A stretch of DNA of 55,738 nucleotides, from NCBI GenBank assembly GCA_027078475.1, contig JALWYH010000070.1:1-55738 (forward strand). The letters run 5' to 3'. The position numbers and the translations under genes are program-made. Source of the stretch: Thermoproteota archaeon (GTDB lineage Archaea; Korarchaeota; Korarchaeia; Korarchaeales; Korarchaeaceae). The notes beneath the pieces are model-generated. The model made no database searches. It was not told the DNA's origin and worked only from the letters and a program-made list of their open reading frames with translations. The first letter of the stretch is position 1. Each line of letters begins with the position of its first letter. Below are positions 34,503 through 43,600 of the stretch, piece by piece.

Positions 34503-34859
34503 CTAAGGCGTCAGCGGTCTCCTCCTGATGACCGTCTCGGTTACGACCGTGATGTGACCGTAGAGTCCCTCTCCGAGTCTTATGGCTCTCAACGTCGCTG
34601 CCACTCTGCTAGCTATGCTGAGATCTCTGAGCCTTAAGAGGATGATTCCGGGAGGGCGCTGGGAAATAGCGAGGTATCCGAAATCCTTGTCCATGGTGAC
34701 GATTACCTTATCGTGCTGCTTTGTCATCTCGATGATCCTGGTGTCCTCACATCCCCTACATTCCAGTAGGACGCTTTGCACATCGATGCCCATCCCCCTA
34801 AGCTCCTCATAGATCTTCAGACCCATATTCTCATCTAATAGGAGCTTACTGCGTGCCAA
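34503..34859 (-). CDS. DUF5615 PIN-like toxin
   Basis: A protein of 118 residues of the DUF5615 (Mut7-C/PIN-like) family. The opening LLLDENMG carries D9 and E10, and VTMDKDFG has D57 and D59, forming the PIN-like acidic site; the PPGIILLRL strand is also typical. RNase activity is presumed. The start overlaps the end of the DUF433 gene by 14 nt, the normal order of this toxin-antitoxin type. Confidence 0.88.
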   Translation of the reverse strand: MARSKLLLDENMGLKIYEELRGMGIDVQSVLLECRGCEDTRIIEMTKQHDKVIVTMDKDFGYLAISQRPPGIILLRLRDLSIASRVAATLRAIRLGEGLYGHITVVTETVIRRRPLTP

Positions 34860-35085
34860 CTAGGACCTCCTCTCTCCCCAAGATTTTGGCTGCGTACAAC
34901 AGGGCGGCCCTCACATCCTCGACGCTTATTTCGTAATCCTCCGCTATCTCCTCTGGACTCATTCCGGATGCCAGCAGTTCCAAGATCATGTCAACGGTTA
35001 TTCTGGTGCCCTTTATAACGGGTTTGCCGGCCATTATCCTCGGATCGACCACGATCCTGCGGAGGAGTTCGTCCAACGCACCCAC
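34846..35085 (-). CDS. DUF433 antitoxin
   Basis: About 79 residues from the GTG at 35085. RIVVDPRIMAGKPVIKGTRITVDMILELLASGMSPEEIAEDYEISVEDVRAALLYAA gives the DUF433 domain, which includes a helix-turn-helix. It neutralises DUF5615 toxins and probably represses the operon. An upstream in-frame GTG at 35124 exists, but a TATA box (GATTTTATAC on the minus strand, about 35110-35118) lies after it, so the start near 35085 is more likely. Confidence 0.85.
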   Translation of the reverse strand: MGALDELLRRIVVDPRIMAGKPVIKGTRITVDMILELLASGMSPEEIAEDYEISVEDVRAALLYAAKILGREEVLVGTQ

Positions 35086-35285
35086 CGTCCTTGATTGCCG
35101 CGCTTCAGGTATAAAATCACCCACCCGTCACTGCCTTCCATCTTCAAGTCCTGTTCTTTCATGCTGACGGACTCATCATTAGACAGAGGATCCCTTGACG
35201 AGCTTAAGACCGCCCGCTTGTGTTCTCCATTCACATGGGTAGCGGGCGATAAAGGTCCCCTTAGATCTCTCTTAGGAGGTACTTT

Positions 35286-35476
35286 CTACTCCCCGAGCAT
35301 CCGGGCAGCGCACTCCAGAGCAGCCCTCACATCCTCCTCAGCCAGCTGGGGATACCCCCTCAGCACTTCCTCCAAGCTCAGGCCAGAGGCCAGTCTCCTG
35401 AGGATCGCCCCCACGGTCACTCCCTCCATGACGGGACTGCCTCCCATTATACCGGATTCCTGAGTATCCCGCTCAT
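35286..35476 (-). pseudogene. Frameshifted orphan DUF433 antitoxin gene
   Basis: From 35447 the frame reads MGGSPVMEGVTVGAILRRLA and then SGLSLEEVLRGYPQLAEEDVRAALECAARMLGE, a clear DUF433 domain too short for intact members: two residues (the usual TR) are missing after MEG. The natural N-terminus MSGILRNPV lies upstream from an ATG at 35476 but in another frame, about 25 nt after a TATA-like TTTTAAG. A frameshift near 35448 separates the parts. No DUF5615 toxin follows in 35125-35285. Confidence 0.7.
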
Positions 35477-35643
35477 CAGTAGTGTGTTGGGAGATAAGGG
35501 GCTTAAAAGCGTGGGGAACCTGCCGATGGATCGACTCCTACCGGCAATCTTCAAGTTACAGGACTCAGGCGGTGGTCAAACAGCCCATGATGAGGATGAG
35601 GGCGGGAGGAGTACATCGGATGCCTGTGAACTGTCTCATTTTA

Positions 35644-35669
35644 CCGGACTTATTTATATATCAGTCCGG
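35644..35669. promoter_or_regulatory. Inverted repeat enclosing the TATA box
   Basis: CCGGACT (35644-35650) and AGTCCGG (35663-35669) are exact reverse complements; the 12-nt spacer contains the TATA box TTTATATA (35653-35660), 28 nt before the ATG at 35684. A bound regulator would cover the TATA box. Confidence 0.6.
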
Positions 35670-35683
35670 AGAAATAGAACAGA

Positions 35684-36517
35684 ATGCTGTCACTCAGAGG
35701 ATTCGAGGTCATGAAGGTACTCGTCTCGGGAAGCATCTCGGTGGAAGAACTCCGTTCCAGATTGAACCTCTCCAGATCGACCATGTACGATTTACTGAGG
35801 GATCTCAGGGAGAAGGGTCTGATCGAACTCCGTGATGGCGTCGTTTCTGTGGCGGGAACCACTCACGCAAGAGCCTTAGTCCTCGCGATAGAGATGAGCC
35901 TGCTGCCCAACCCAAGGCTTCTCTCGGATACTCCGGTCAGGATACTCCTCTCCGCTCCAAGGCCCCTGGATATCGGTCAGGTGATGAGGCTTTCCCTCCT
36001 CAGCAGGTCCACCTTCTACAGGTGGTTCAGGTCATTGGTCAATGAGGGCTGGATGGAGGTCCTGCCCTATAGGATGTCCGTATCCTACCACCTAGTGAAC
36101 CCTGAATCGGGACCCCTCCACGAGTTCCTGGTCGGGTACCACTCCCACCTAGCCTCTCGCTTCAAGGTAAATGGTGGAGTCGTGGTGTGGACGAACGGGA
36201 AGCAGGCTCTCGTCAGGAACAGGACGGGGTGGAGGGGCGGAACCGTGACGGCTTTCTCAGCATTCCCCAACTTCGGTGTTCCCGTATTTCTACCCGAGGT
36301 GAGGGAGTACGCATTGCCCAAGAGGGAACTGGGTCCTCAGGAGGTGTTTGATCATGCCTGCCTCCTAGCTGACGATTACAGGCTCAAGGGATTGTGCATA
36401 ACTTTTTACAACAGAAACAGACCCTTTCTAGCCAGACACTGGGCTATAGAGGCCGTCATGAGGGGAGAAGAGGTGCCTGGATGGCCGAAAAAGCAGGGGG
36501 TAGTTCCGAATGGATAG
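35684..36517 (+). CDS. Winged-helix regulator, AbiEi-like partner of a nucleotidyltransferase
   Basis: A protein of 277 residues with two winged helices in tandem: MKVLVSGSISVEELRSRLNL...STMYDLLRDLREKGLIEL at 10-50 and a second around 85-125 (LSLLSRSTFYRWFRSLVNEGW). The C-terminal half is a mixed domain of unknown type. It overlaps the following nucleotidyltransferase gene by 8 nt, the arrangement of AbiEi-AbiEii (type IV) toxin-antitoxin pairs, where the regulator represses and protects. Its promoter carries an inverted repeat around the TATA box, likely its own site. Confidence 0.65.
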   Translation: MLSLRGFEVMKVLVSGSISVEELRSRLNLSRSTMYDLLRDLREKGLIELRDGVVSVAGTTHARALVLAIEMSLLPNPRLLSDTPVRILLSAPRPLDIGQVMRLSLLSRSTFYRWFRSLVNEGWMEVLPYRMSVSYHLVNPESGPLHEFLVGYHSHLASRFKVNGGVVVWTNGKQALVRNRTGWRGGTVTAFSAFPNFGVPVFLPEVREYALPKRELGPQEVFDHACLLADDYRLKGLCITFYNRNRPFLARHWAIEAVMRGEEVPGWPKKQGVVPNG

Positions 36518-37593
36518 GAGCTCCCTGATGACGCTCTTGAGAGAGGTGACATCGAGATTCAGCTCAGGAGAAGTGTCGATCTATGCCATCGGTGGAACGG
36601 CGCTTACTCTCCTCGGGCTGAAGCCATCCACGGTGGATGTGGATTTCGTCGCGGAGACGTTAGATGACCTGAGAACCCTCAGATCCGCTTTGAGATATAG
36701 ATTGGGAGCGAAGGAATTTTCATCGAAGAGATCCTGGGAGGGGAGATCAGCACGCCGTTTTCGTTGACGAGCTAAGGCTCGATCTGTACTGGGGTGGCGT
36801 GGATGCGATAGTCCTTACCGATTCCATGAAGTCGCGTGCAAGGGAAGTCGATTCAGTGGACTGGATTCGACTCAGGGTTCCCTCGCATGGAGATCTTTTG
36901 CTGATGAAACTCCTAGCTGGGAGGGATAAGGACCTGAGCGATGCTGTCACGATCGCCAGGACCGGTGGGTACAGAGCGTGGGAAATTGTCGCCTCGGAGC
37001 TCATAAAGCAGGCTGGTTTAACGGATAAACCCCATAGACTGCTGTCTAGAATAGAACTGTCTCTCTCAGAATGGTCGGATTCGAGGCCCCCAGATCGCAT
37101 CTACCCTCTGATGGAGGAGTTACGCAGGATATCGGCCGAGCCTCCCATGAAGCTAGTCCTATTCTATACTCACACACCCATGAAGGGTTGGGAGAGGGAA
37201 CTAGACGAGATAAAAGCGCTGTTGAGGGAAATCGAGAGACAAAACGTAGTTGTGGAAGAGTGGGACTTGACGGGCTACGATCGGGAGGAGAGAAGGGAGC
37301 TTTACCTCAAATTTGCCGTTCCCCCTTCGATTTTCAGAAGGTATGGTATAAGAGGGATTTTCGGGAGTAGGAGAGATCCTGGCTTTCTTTTCGGTGATAT
37401 ACCAGCTCTAATAGTCTACTATGCCACATCACGATTCCCGGTTGAGATATACCCCCACGAGATAGGGATCGGCTCATTGGTGTTCTTCCCATCAGATTTC
37501 TTGAGGATAGCTTTACGGGCGATAACTGGGAAGATTTTAGGGCGCGAAAGACGATCGAATGAGCTCGAAAGGAATAGCGAGAATAGGGTCTGA
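36510..37593 (+). pseudogene. Frameshifted nucleotidyltransferase (DUF6036/AbiEii-like)
   Basis: The first frame (36510-36767) gives YAIGGTALTLLGLKPSTVDVDFV, with the GG and D-x-D of the nucleotidyltransferase core, and stops early. The next frame (+1) takes over at about 36745 with VFVDELRLDLYWGG, continues DAIVLTDSMKSRA and RVPSHGDLLLMKLLAGRDKDLSD as in DUF6036 proteins, and runs to 37593. A single-base change near 36745 (in a G-rich GGGAGGGGAG run) explains the break. A C-terminal 120-residue region is not recognised. If the frame error is real, the toxin is inactive; a sequencing error would restore it. Confidence 0.7.
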
Positions 37594-38267
37594 GATAATG
37601 CTGTGGTATAGTACATTTTTCCATCGACGAAGCAACTTACTTTACATTAAGATAAGATCCGAACGTGTATGAGACCTCGCCCCCATTCTTCTTCGTCGCT
37701 CCGCTGTCGACATGAGCTCTAATTGGAGCGTGATCGAGATACCGAGAGAAACTCAGAGCCTCATTAACCATCTAGGAGATCCTTCAAGGTCTACTGCCTA
37801 GCATCGCTCGGCCCACCAATTTCCGCAGGCTCGAAAGTCAGTTCCGCGCTCCTGATGTTGAAGGAATATGCGAGGGAGAACGCCAGATCAATACGCTCTC
37901 ATAGGAGCTGTCCGGTTGAGGTCGTGCAACCGTGGAAAGGACCATACGATCAGTTCAGGTTGAGCGATGGTTCCATTTAACGCTGCAGAACCGCGCTAGC
38001 AAGGATGCTGAAAAATTAGGGAGAAAATGCTGAAGTTGACGCGCGCACTTTTACTCAAATATGGCATCACTTCTTTAAAATAAAAACGCAGAAAGATGCT
38101 TTGTTTCATCTAAATCTGGCTAATAGCCCGAAATAAATCGCGCGCCGCTATGGAGGGGCCATCACCCCATCCGATAGCTGCCTCCCCAGCTCCCTCGGTC
38201 TGACAACCGCATACGGACACCTAAGCTCGATATAGTCTCCTAATCTGGGACGCTACTTTCAGTCCTG
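37594..38267. other. Gene-free stretch with a helicase fragment
   Basis: About 670 nt without a credible gene. Apart from the fragment at 37849-37900 I see no repeat, RNA gene or promoter of note. The stretch is likely decayed DNA between two toxin-antitoxin loci. Confidence 0.4.
37849..37900 (+). pseudogene. Fragment of the large-helicase 3' end
   Basis: LMLKEYARENARSIRS can be read here and matches PMVKEYAKENARSIRSIY near the C-terminus of the helicase at 40759-44865. Stops and frame breaks surround it. The rest of 37594-38267 holds no gene I can support. Confidence 0.65.
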
Positions 38268-39230
38268 CTATCGTCCCCCCGACCTCCGAACCTTCCTGCT
38301 CCTGAGCCTCCCCACCTCGTCCACCGGGACGTACCACCTTCCAGCCAGCTTGACCGCCCTCACGTACCCCTTCCTAGCTAACTGCCCGAGGTAGTCGGCG
38401 CTCATCCCGAGCTCCCTCGCCGCCACCGATAGGGGAACGATTCCCTCTAAAGATCCCAGGTAGAGGGTGAGGCTCTCGTCCACCGCCCTCGCCACGAGGT
38501 TGGCTATGGGCCTGGCCCTTCCCCTGTCGGCCTCCTCCAAAGCCCTGTAGTAGGCCCTCCGCCTCTCCTTCCTTATGATGGCCAGAGGATAACCGCTCCT
38601 CAGCAGGAGGAGGTTCATCAGGAGCCTGGCCATCCTCCCATTCCCATCGGTGAAGGGGTGGATGGCCGTGAGGTAGGCGTGGGCCACTGCAGCCAGCTCG
38701 ACGGGGTGGAGCTGATCGCCGGCGCCGTTCAACCAGTCTACGAACCTTCTCACCAGCCTCGGGACGTCCGAGGGAGGGGGCGGCACGTGACCCGATCCCC
38801 CGATGAAGACCTGTTCCCTCCTGTACTCGCCGGGTCTAGCATCCTCTATCCCCATCATCACGAGGTGGTGCAGCTTGAGCAGGTCGAACTCCTCCACCCT
38901 CCCAGCGCTGGCGAGATCCTCCACGTACCTCAGGGCTTGAAGGTGATTTCTGGCCTCCAAATGGTCCCTCAGAGGCTTTCCCGCCACAGTTATGCCCTCC
39001 TCGAGCACGAGCCTCGTCTCCCTGAGGGTGAGCGTGTTCCCCTCTATGGCGTTGGTGTTGTAGACGTACTCCACCGTTAGGAGATCCCTCAGCCTGGTGA
39101 GAGCCTCACGGCTGAGCGGGCGCTCCGAATTGAGCCTCCTGAACCCCTCCTCTATCCTCGACATGAGCGTCGGGGCTATCAGCGGGGACTTAGCTTGTTC
39201 TAGCAGGAGGAATCTGTATCGACTTATCAT
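38268..39230 (-). CDS. Fic-family AMP-transferase with C-terminal helix-turn-helix
   Basis: About 320 residues from the ATG at 39230. The Fic motif HPFTDGNGR lies at 191-199. TNAIEG at 59-64 matches the inhibitory-helix motif (S/T)xxxE(G/N), so autoinhibition is expected. A MerR/excisionase-like helix-turn-helix (VPLSVAARELGMSADYLGQLARKG) closes the protein. Fic enzymes transfer AMP or related groups to Thr, Ser or Tyr of targets. An upstream in-frame ATG (39296) lies before the TATA box (CTTTATATATC, about 39255-39265), which excludes it. The gene follows the truncated nucleotidyltransferase closely. Confidence 0.88.
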   Translation of the reverse strand: MISRYRFLLLEQAKSPLIAPTLMSRIEEGFRRLNSERPLSREALTRLRDLLTVEYVYNTNAIEGNTLTLRETRLVLEEGITVAGKPLRDHLEARNHLQALRYVEDLASAGRVEEFDLLKLHHLVMMGIEDARPGEYRREQVFIGGSGHVPPPPSDVPRLVRRFVDWLNGAGDQLHPVELAAVAHAYLTAIHPFTDGNGRMARLLMNLLLLRSGYPLAIIRKERRRAYYRALEEADRGRARPIANLVARAVDESLTLYLGSLEGIVPLSVAARELGMSADYLGQLARKGYVRAVKLAGRWYVPVDEVGRLRSRKVRRSGGR

Positions 39231-39276
39231 GTTTTCCACGTTATCGATACAGGTAATGATATATAAAGGAGCTGAT

Positions 39277-39477
39277 TCACGGCTCCAAGTCAACATGTCT
39301 GTCAGGTATGTGGAGCTCGCTCGGCTCCAAGGATATGAGCGCTATATCCTTGTCATGGGTCCCCCTGTGCCTCCAGCCCAGATAGGCCAGAACTGCCACA
39401 GCTCCCACGAAAATCACTTTATCCCCCAGGAGCTCAGCTATCCTGGCCACCTCCGACCTCAGCGATCTCACGCCCAT
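39277..39477 (-). CDS. Truncated nucleotidyltransferase (AbiEii-like N-terminus)
   Basis: Only 66 residues. VIFVGAVAVLAYLGWRHRGTHDKDIAL carries the start of the nucleotidyltransferase core (G-A, then T-x-D-x-D), with the first Gly of the GG pair changed to V-G-A. Full-length AbiEii-like toxins are about 200 residues or longer, so the C-terminal part is gone, replaced by the fic promoter. It overlaps the end of the upstream regulator by 44 nt, as an AbiE-type toxin would. It may be a non-functional remnant. Confidence 0.6.
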   Translation of the reverse strand: MGVRSLRSEVARIAELLGDKVIFVGAVAVLAYLGWRHRGTHDKDIALISLEPSELHIPDRHVDLEP

Positions 39478-40225
39478 ACCTCATCGCCCTCAGATCCTCC
39501 ACGACCTTCCTCACCATCTCAGCCGGGTACCTAGCTTCCACCGCCACCATCTCAGGCCTCACCAATTCTATAGCGAGGGCGTCCAGGGTGGACCTGCCTC
39601 CCCTGGCCAGGGAGTCTAGGTGAACCCTGTACCGATCGATGGCACCGAACCTGGGCAGCAGCACCACGTCCGCCTCCGAAACGGGAGAAGGTTCGAACCC
39701 CAATTCCCTCAGCCTCCTCTTACCTCCCTCTAGGTCTTCTGGGTATATGTAGAGGGTCTTCGGTATCTGGTATCCAGTGAGCTCGTAGGCCGCGTAGTCC
39801 AAGGTAACGAAGCCTCTCACCTCCCTCCTGGCCGCATCAACGTCTCTCCTGAATCCCAACCCGTGCTTGAGCGATAGGAGGGAGGGTAAGAGCCTCTCGA
39901 TGACCCTCACCGGCTGATCCAGGCACTCCCTGAAGACCACGCGCCCATCGTACTCGATCGCGAGACCCACCCTCTCTAGGAGCTGGACGTCCACACCCCT
40001 GCCAAGGGCATCCGATAGCTTGACCCTCTGAGGGAGGGCCTGGGCCCGGACCACGTTCAACCAGAGTTGATCACTCGCAAGGAGCCTGAGTATCTCGCCG
40101 TCGGGTATGAGGTACCTGCCCCCGGGAGTCCTCCTAGCTGCGATCCTTCCGGCTAGGATCCATCGCCTGAGGGTGGGGTAGCTTATCCCCAGCAGCCGAG
40201 CAGCGAGGCCGGGAGAAATCAACAT
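39434..40225 (-). CDS. HTH protein, AbiEi-like antitoxin
   Basis: A protein of 263 residues. The N-terminus (ISPGLAARLLGISYPTLRRW, AGRIAARRTPGGRYLIP) is an excisionase/MerR-like helix-turn-helix. The rest is a mixed domain with RGFVTLDYAAYELTGYQIPKTLYIY and the DALAIELV segment, similar in layout to AbiEi-type regulators. It precedes and overlaps the truncated nucleotidyltransferase gene. With its toxin shortened, it may survive as a free regulator. Confidence 0.6.
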   Translation of the reverse strand: MLISPGLAARLLGISYPTLRRWILAGRIAARRTPGGRYLIPDGEILRLLASDQLWLNVVRAQALPQRVKLSDALGRGVDVQLLERVGLAIEYDGRVVFRECLDQPVRVIERLLPSLLSLKHGLGFRRDVDAARREVRGFVTLDYAAYELTGYQIPKTLYIYPEDLEGGKRRLRELGFEPSPVSEADVVLLPRFGAIDRYRVHLDSLARGGRSTLDALAIELVRPEMVAVEARYPAEMVRKVVEDLRAMRYGREIAEVGGGQDS

Positions 40226-40611
40226 ATCATATCGATCAAAAATGAACTAATATATTACGATCGAGGGATCTCCACTATAATTAAGGATGCTGGAAGGAGG
40301 TTAAAAAGGCGCTCAGTAATCAAGAGTTCCCACTCATAGTACTGACCGTCTCGCCTCAGTGTTTGATCCTCCTTCTTCTACCGGGGAAGTTGCTCCCAAA
40401 TTCCTTCTTTCAAGCCTTCAACTGGGGCGGACTCCCCCCAACTAGCTCTGTAAATTAAAAATGACAAAGCGCGCTTAAGATGTGCGAAAGAGCCCATTCT
40501 AGGAAAGATTCGCAGGAATGAGGGAACCAGAATATAGCGCTACCTTTCAGTATAGCACGCCCAGAAGAAATTTCTGGATATTACGATAATAAGCTGAAAT
40601 CATTCGTATGA
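40226..40611. other. Gene-free stretch before the helicase gene
   Basis: No gene can be supported. TATA-like stretches are weak. The helicase reading frame becomes visible at about 40590, interrupted by TGA at 40609. Confidence 0.35.
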
Positions 40612-43600
40612 AGGGGTGGTCCTTCGCAGGCTGCCGGTGTAGAGGCCTTCATCGAACTCAGGACTCTACTAGGCAAGCATAACAGGAATCTAGGTGACCT
40701 CTTATCTTCTATACTTGAAAAAGCGGCTCTAAATGGAGTTATACTGGAGAACCCCAACGTGATTGCCTCCCTCATCCCCCACTCCTCTACGGAATCCGTG
40801 AAGCTCAGGGCCGCTGTATCATCAATCCTGTCGCTGCTCGACTATCTGGGCGTGATACAAAGGTCTCACGGGTTGATAAGGCTCTTAGAGCCGGGAAAGT
40901 CCATGTGGAGATCCCTGAATCCGACTAAAAGGTGCCTGAAACTTATCGAACTTCTGATGAGTAAACATAGGGGATTCTCCAAGCTGATAGAGACCTTCCT
41001 CAGGGTTGGCAGGGTGTCGAGGAACCGCCTGAGGATCTACTCTGAGACCTTCCCTCACTGGGATTATGCCATAATGGGTCTTGTCTGGATGGAGGATTGC
41101 GGGCTAGTCAGTCCCGACAGCCTAGGAGGATACGATATAACGGAAATGGGTTCCAAGGTGTTGCCTGAAGTCCTCAATCAAGATGTAGAGGGGGAGGTGG
41201 CCCGTATTTCGTGCCCCTTCTCCAACTACCTAGATGCCTTCGTGAATTTCACCTCCACCGAGGAATACGACTCACTCAGGAAGAGGAAGGAGCACCTGAT
41301 CCGACTCGGGCGTGAGCTCAAAGCATCGGCGATGAAGGATGAACTAACCCTGAAGGCCATCCTCGAGCAGTTCATCTCCACCGCCTTCACCATGGAGTGG
41401 GCGAGTGATTCGCTGGCCGACTACGTCAGGGAACTGACTGGCGACGTCTACGTGCTATCCATAAAGAGGTTTCTAGCGGAGGTCGTTGGGAGGGACTTCG
41501 AGCTTCCTAAGGCGAGGATCGCATCCTCCATCCTAGAGATATTCTCCGATAAAATGGCTCCTTTAGCCACTGAACTCCTCACTGCCATGTATCCCGAGAG
41601 ATTCGGGGTGTACGACGAGGTGGTTTACAGGCTAATCACTCGACGAACTGACTTGGAGCTGGAGATCTTCAACAGACAGGCGCCGCATTACGAGGGGCTC
41701 TCCACTGAGTACTACGTGGACTTCTGCAACTTCGCGAGGGAGGTGAGGAAATGCCTATCCAAGCTGATGGAAGATGCCGATAACTTGGATGTGTACCTCT
41801 TCCTCCGGTACGTGGAGGAGCGAGAGAGGGAGTGGGAAAGGGGAGAGGGGGGGGAGGAAGGAGCTGCCGAGGCAGTAATTGGTCCAAGGGAGGGCCAAGA
41901 GGAGCAGCTCATCCTCGCGGGAGATACGGAGGAGATACTCGAGGAGTTGGGTCTCAGCCACGCTAAGTTCACCATAGAGGGAGAGTTTCCCGAGCTTTCC
42001 GAGGTCACCTTTGGGGAGAGATTCCCCTGGCTGGAGAGGAGTGGGGGAAAGGGGAGGTCCCTCATTGGATTGAGGATGTACAGGCACCAAGTGGATGTGG
42101 ATGAGGCCCTCACCTCAGGGATGAACGTGATACTAATCTCCGGCACCGGCAGCGGGAAGACCGAGTCGTGGGTCCTCCATGCCCTCAATGAGGGTAAGAA
42201 GGTTTTAGCCATCTACCCCACCCTCGCACTCTCGGGTGATCAGGAGCACAGGATCAGGGACTACTTCGAGGCAGTGGGTAGTGAGAAGGTGTTCAAGCTG
42301 GATGCCAAGGTGGTCAGGGAATACAGGAAGAAGAGAGACAGGAGACTGCTCAGGAAGAGGATCAACATGTCCAGGCTAGTCATAACGAATCCCGCCTTCC
42401 TGATGTCCGACCTGAAGAGGATGGCCGTCGGTGAGGGTTACCTAGAGAAGTTCCTGCAGGACGCCGACATGATAGTGATAGATGAGCTGGACTACTACGG
42501 TTCCTCTGGCGCCAGCCTACTCATCGGAGGTGTACTCGCCCTGCTCTACGGGTACTTCCTGACGGATAAGAAGCCTCAGATAGTGATACTGACCGCCACT
42601 CTCGGGAATCCGGATGAGGTGGGAAAGGCTCTGACCGAGCTCAACGGTAGAGAGACCTCGATAATCGAGGGCAGGCCCTTCCGCCTGACAAACGTGGTGT
42701 ACCTCCTCCTGGATAGGGAAGCCGAGGTAAAGTTCGCCCGCCTGCTGGCCTCCCTGGTGAGGAGCGACGACTCCGGAGTCACACTCGTATTTACCCACTC
42801 CATAAAGGAGGCCGAGCAGATCGCGTGGAGGGTGCGAGCCAATCTCCCTGCTTACATGAAGGATCTGGTTAGAGCGCATCACCATTTGGTGAGCAAGGAG
42901 GAACGGGAGAGGATAGAGGAGTCGGCCAGGAAGGGGAGACTGCGCCTGATAACAACTCCGAAGACCCTAATTCAGGGCATAGACATAGGCACCGTTAGAA
43001 GGGTGGTCCATTACGGCCTCCCCATGGACGTCAGGGAGTTCAGGCAGAGGGAGGGGAGGAAGGGTAGACGCAGGGAGCTGGGAAGCAGCGAGACCATAAT
43101 ACTGCCCATAAGGAAGTGGGATCACAGGCTCATGGAGGGAGGTCCCAATTCCCTGATGAAGTGGGCGAGCCTTCCACCGGAGAAAATACTAGTCAATCCC
43201 AAGAACAAGTACATTAAGCTGTTCCAGAGCCTGTACAAGGTGAAATCTCCCTTCTTATCGTCCAAGATCGAGGAGGATGAGCGGAAACTACTCATGGATC
43301 TGGGATTGATGGAGCAGGTCGTGATCGAGGGCATGCTCCTCGATGACCTGACGGAGGAGGCCCTCACCAAGGTGTGGAAGAACCTGAACTTCTACGGATA
43401 CGGCCCTCCCTACGGCTACAGGAGGTACCATTTCAGGAGCAAGGAACTCCTGACCGAGGAGGAAGTCTCCCTCAGCGATCTGGTTGAGAAATTCCAGCCT
43501 GGTTGTATTGACTACTCCACCTCCATGATAGTGGTCCGCCTCTCTAGGGGCACCGCAATACTGGAGGATGACCTATACTACCTGGAGAACTCCAGGCTGG

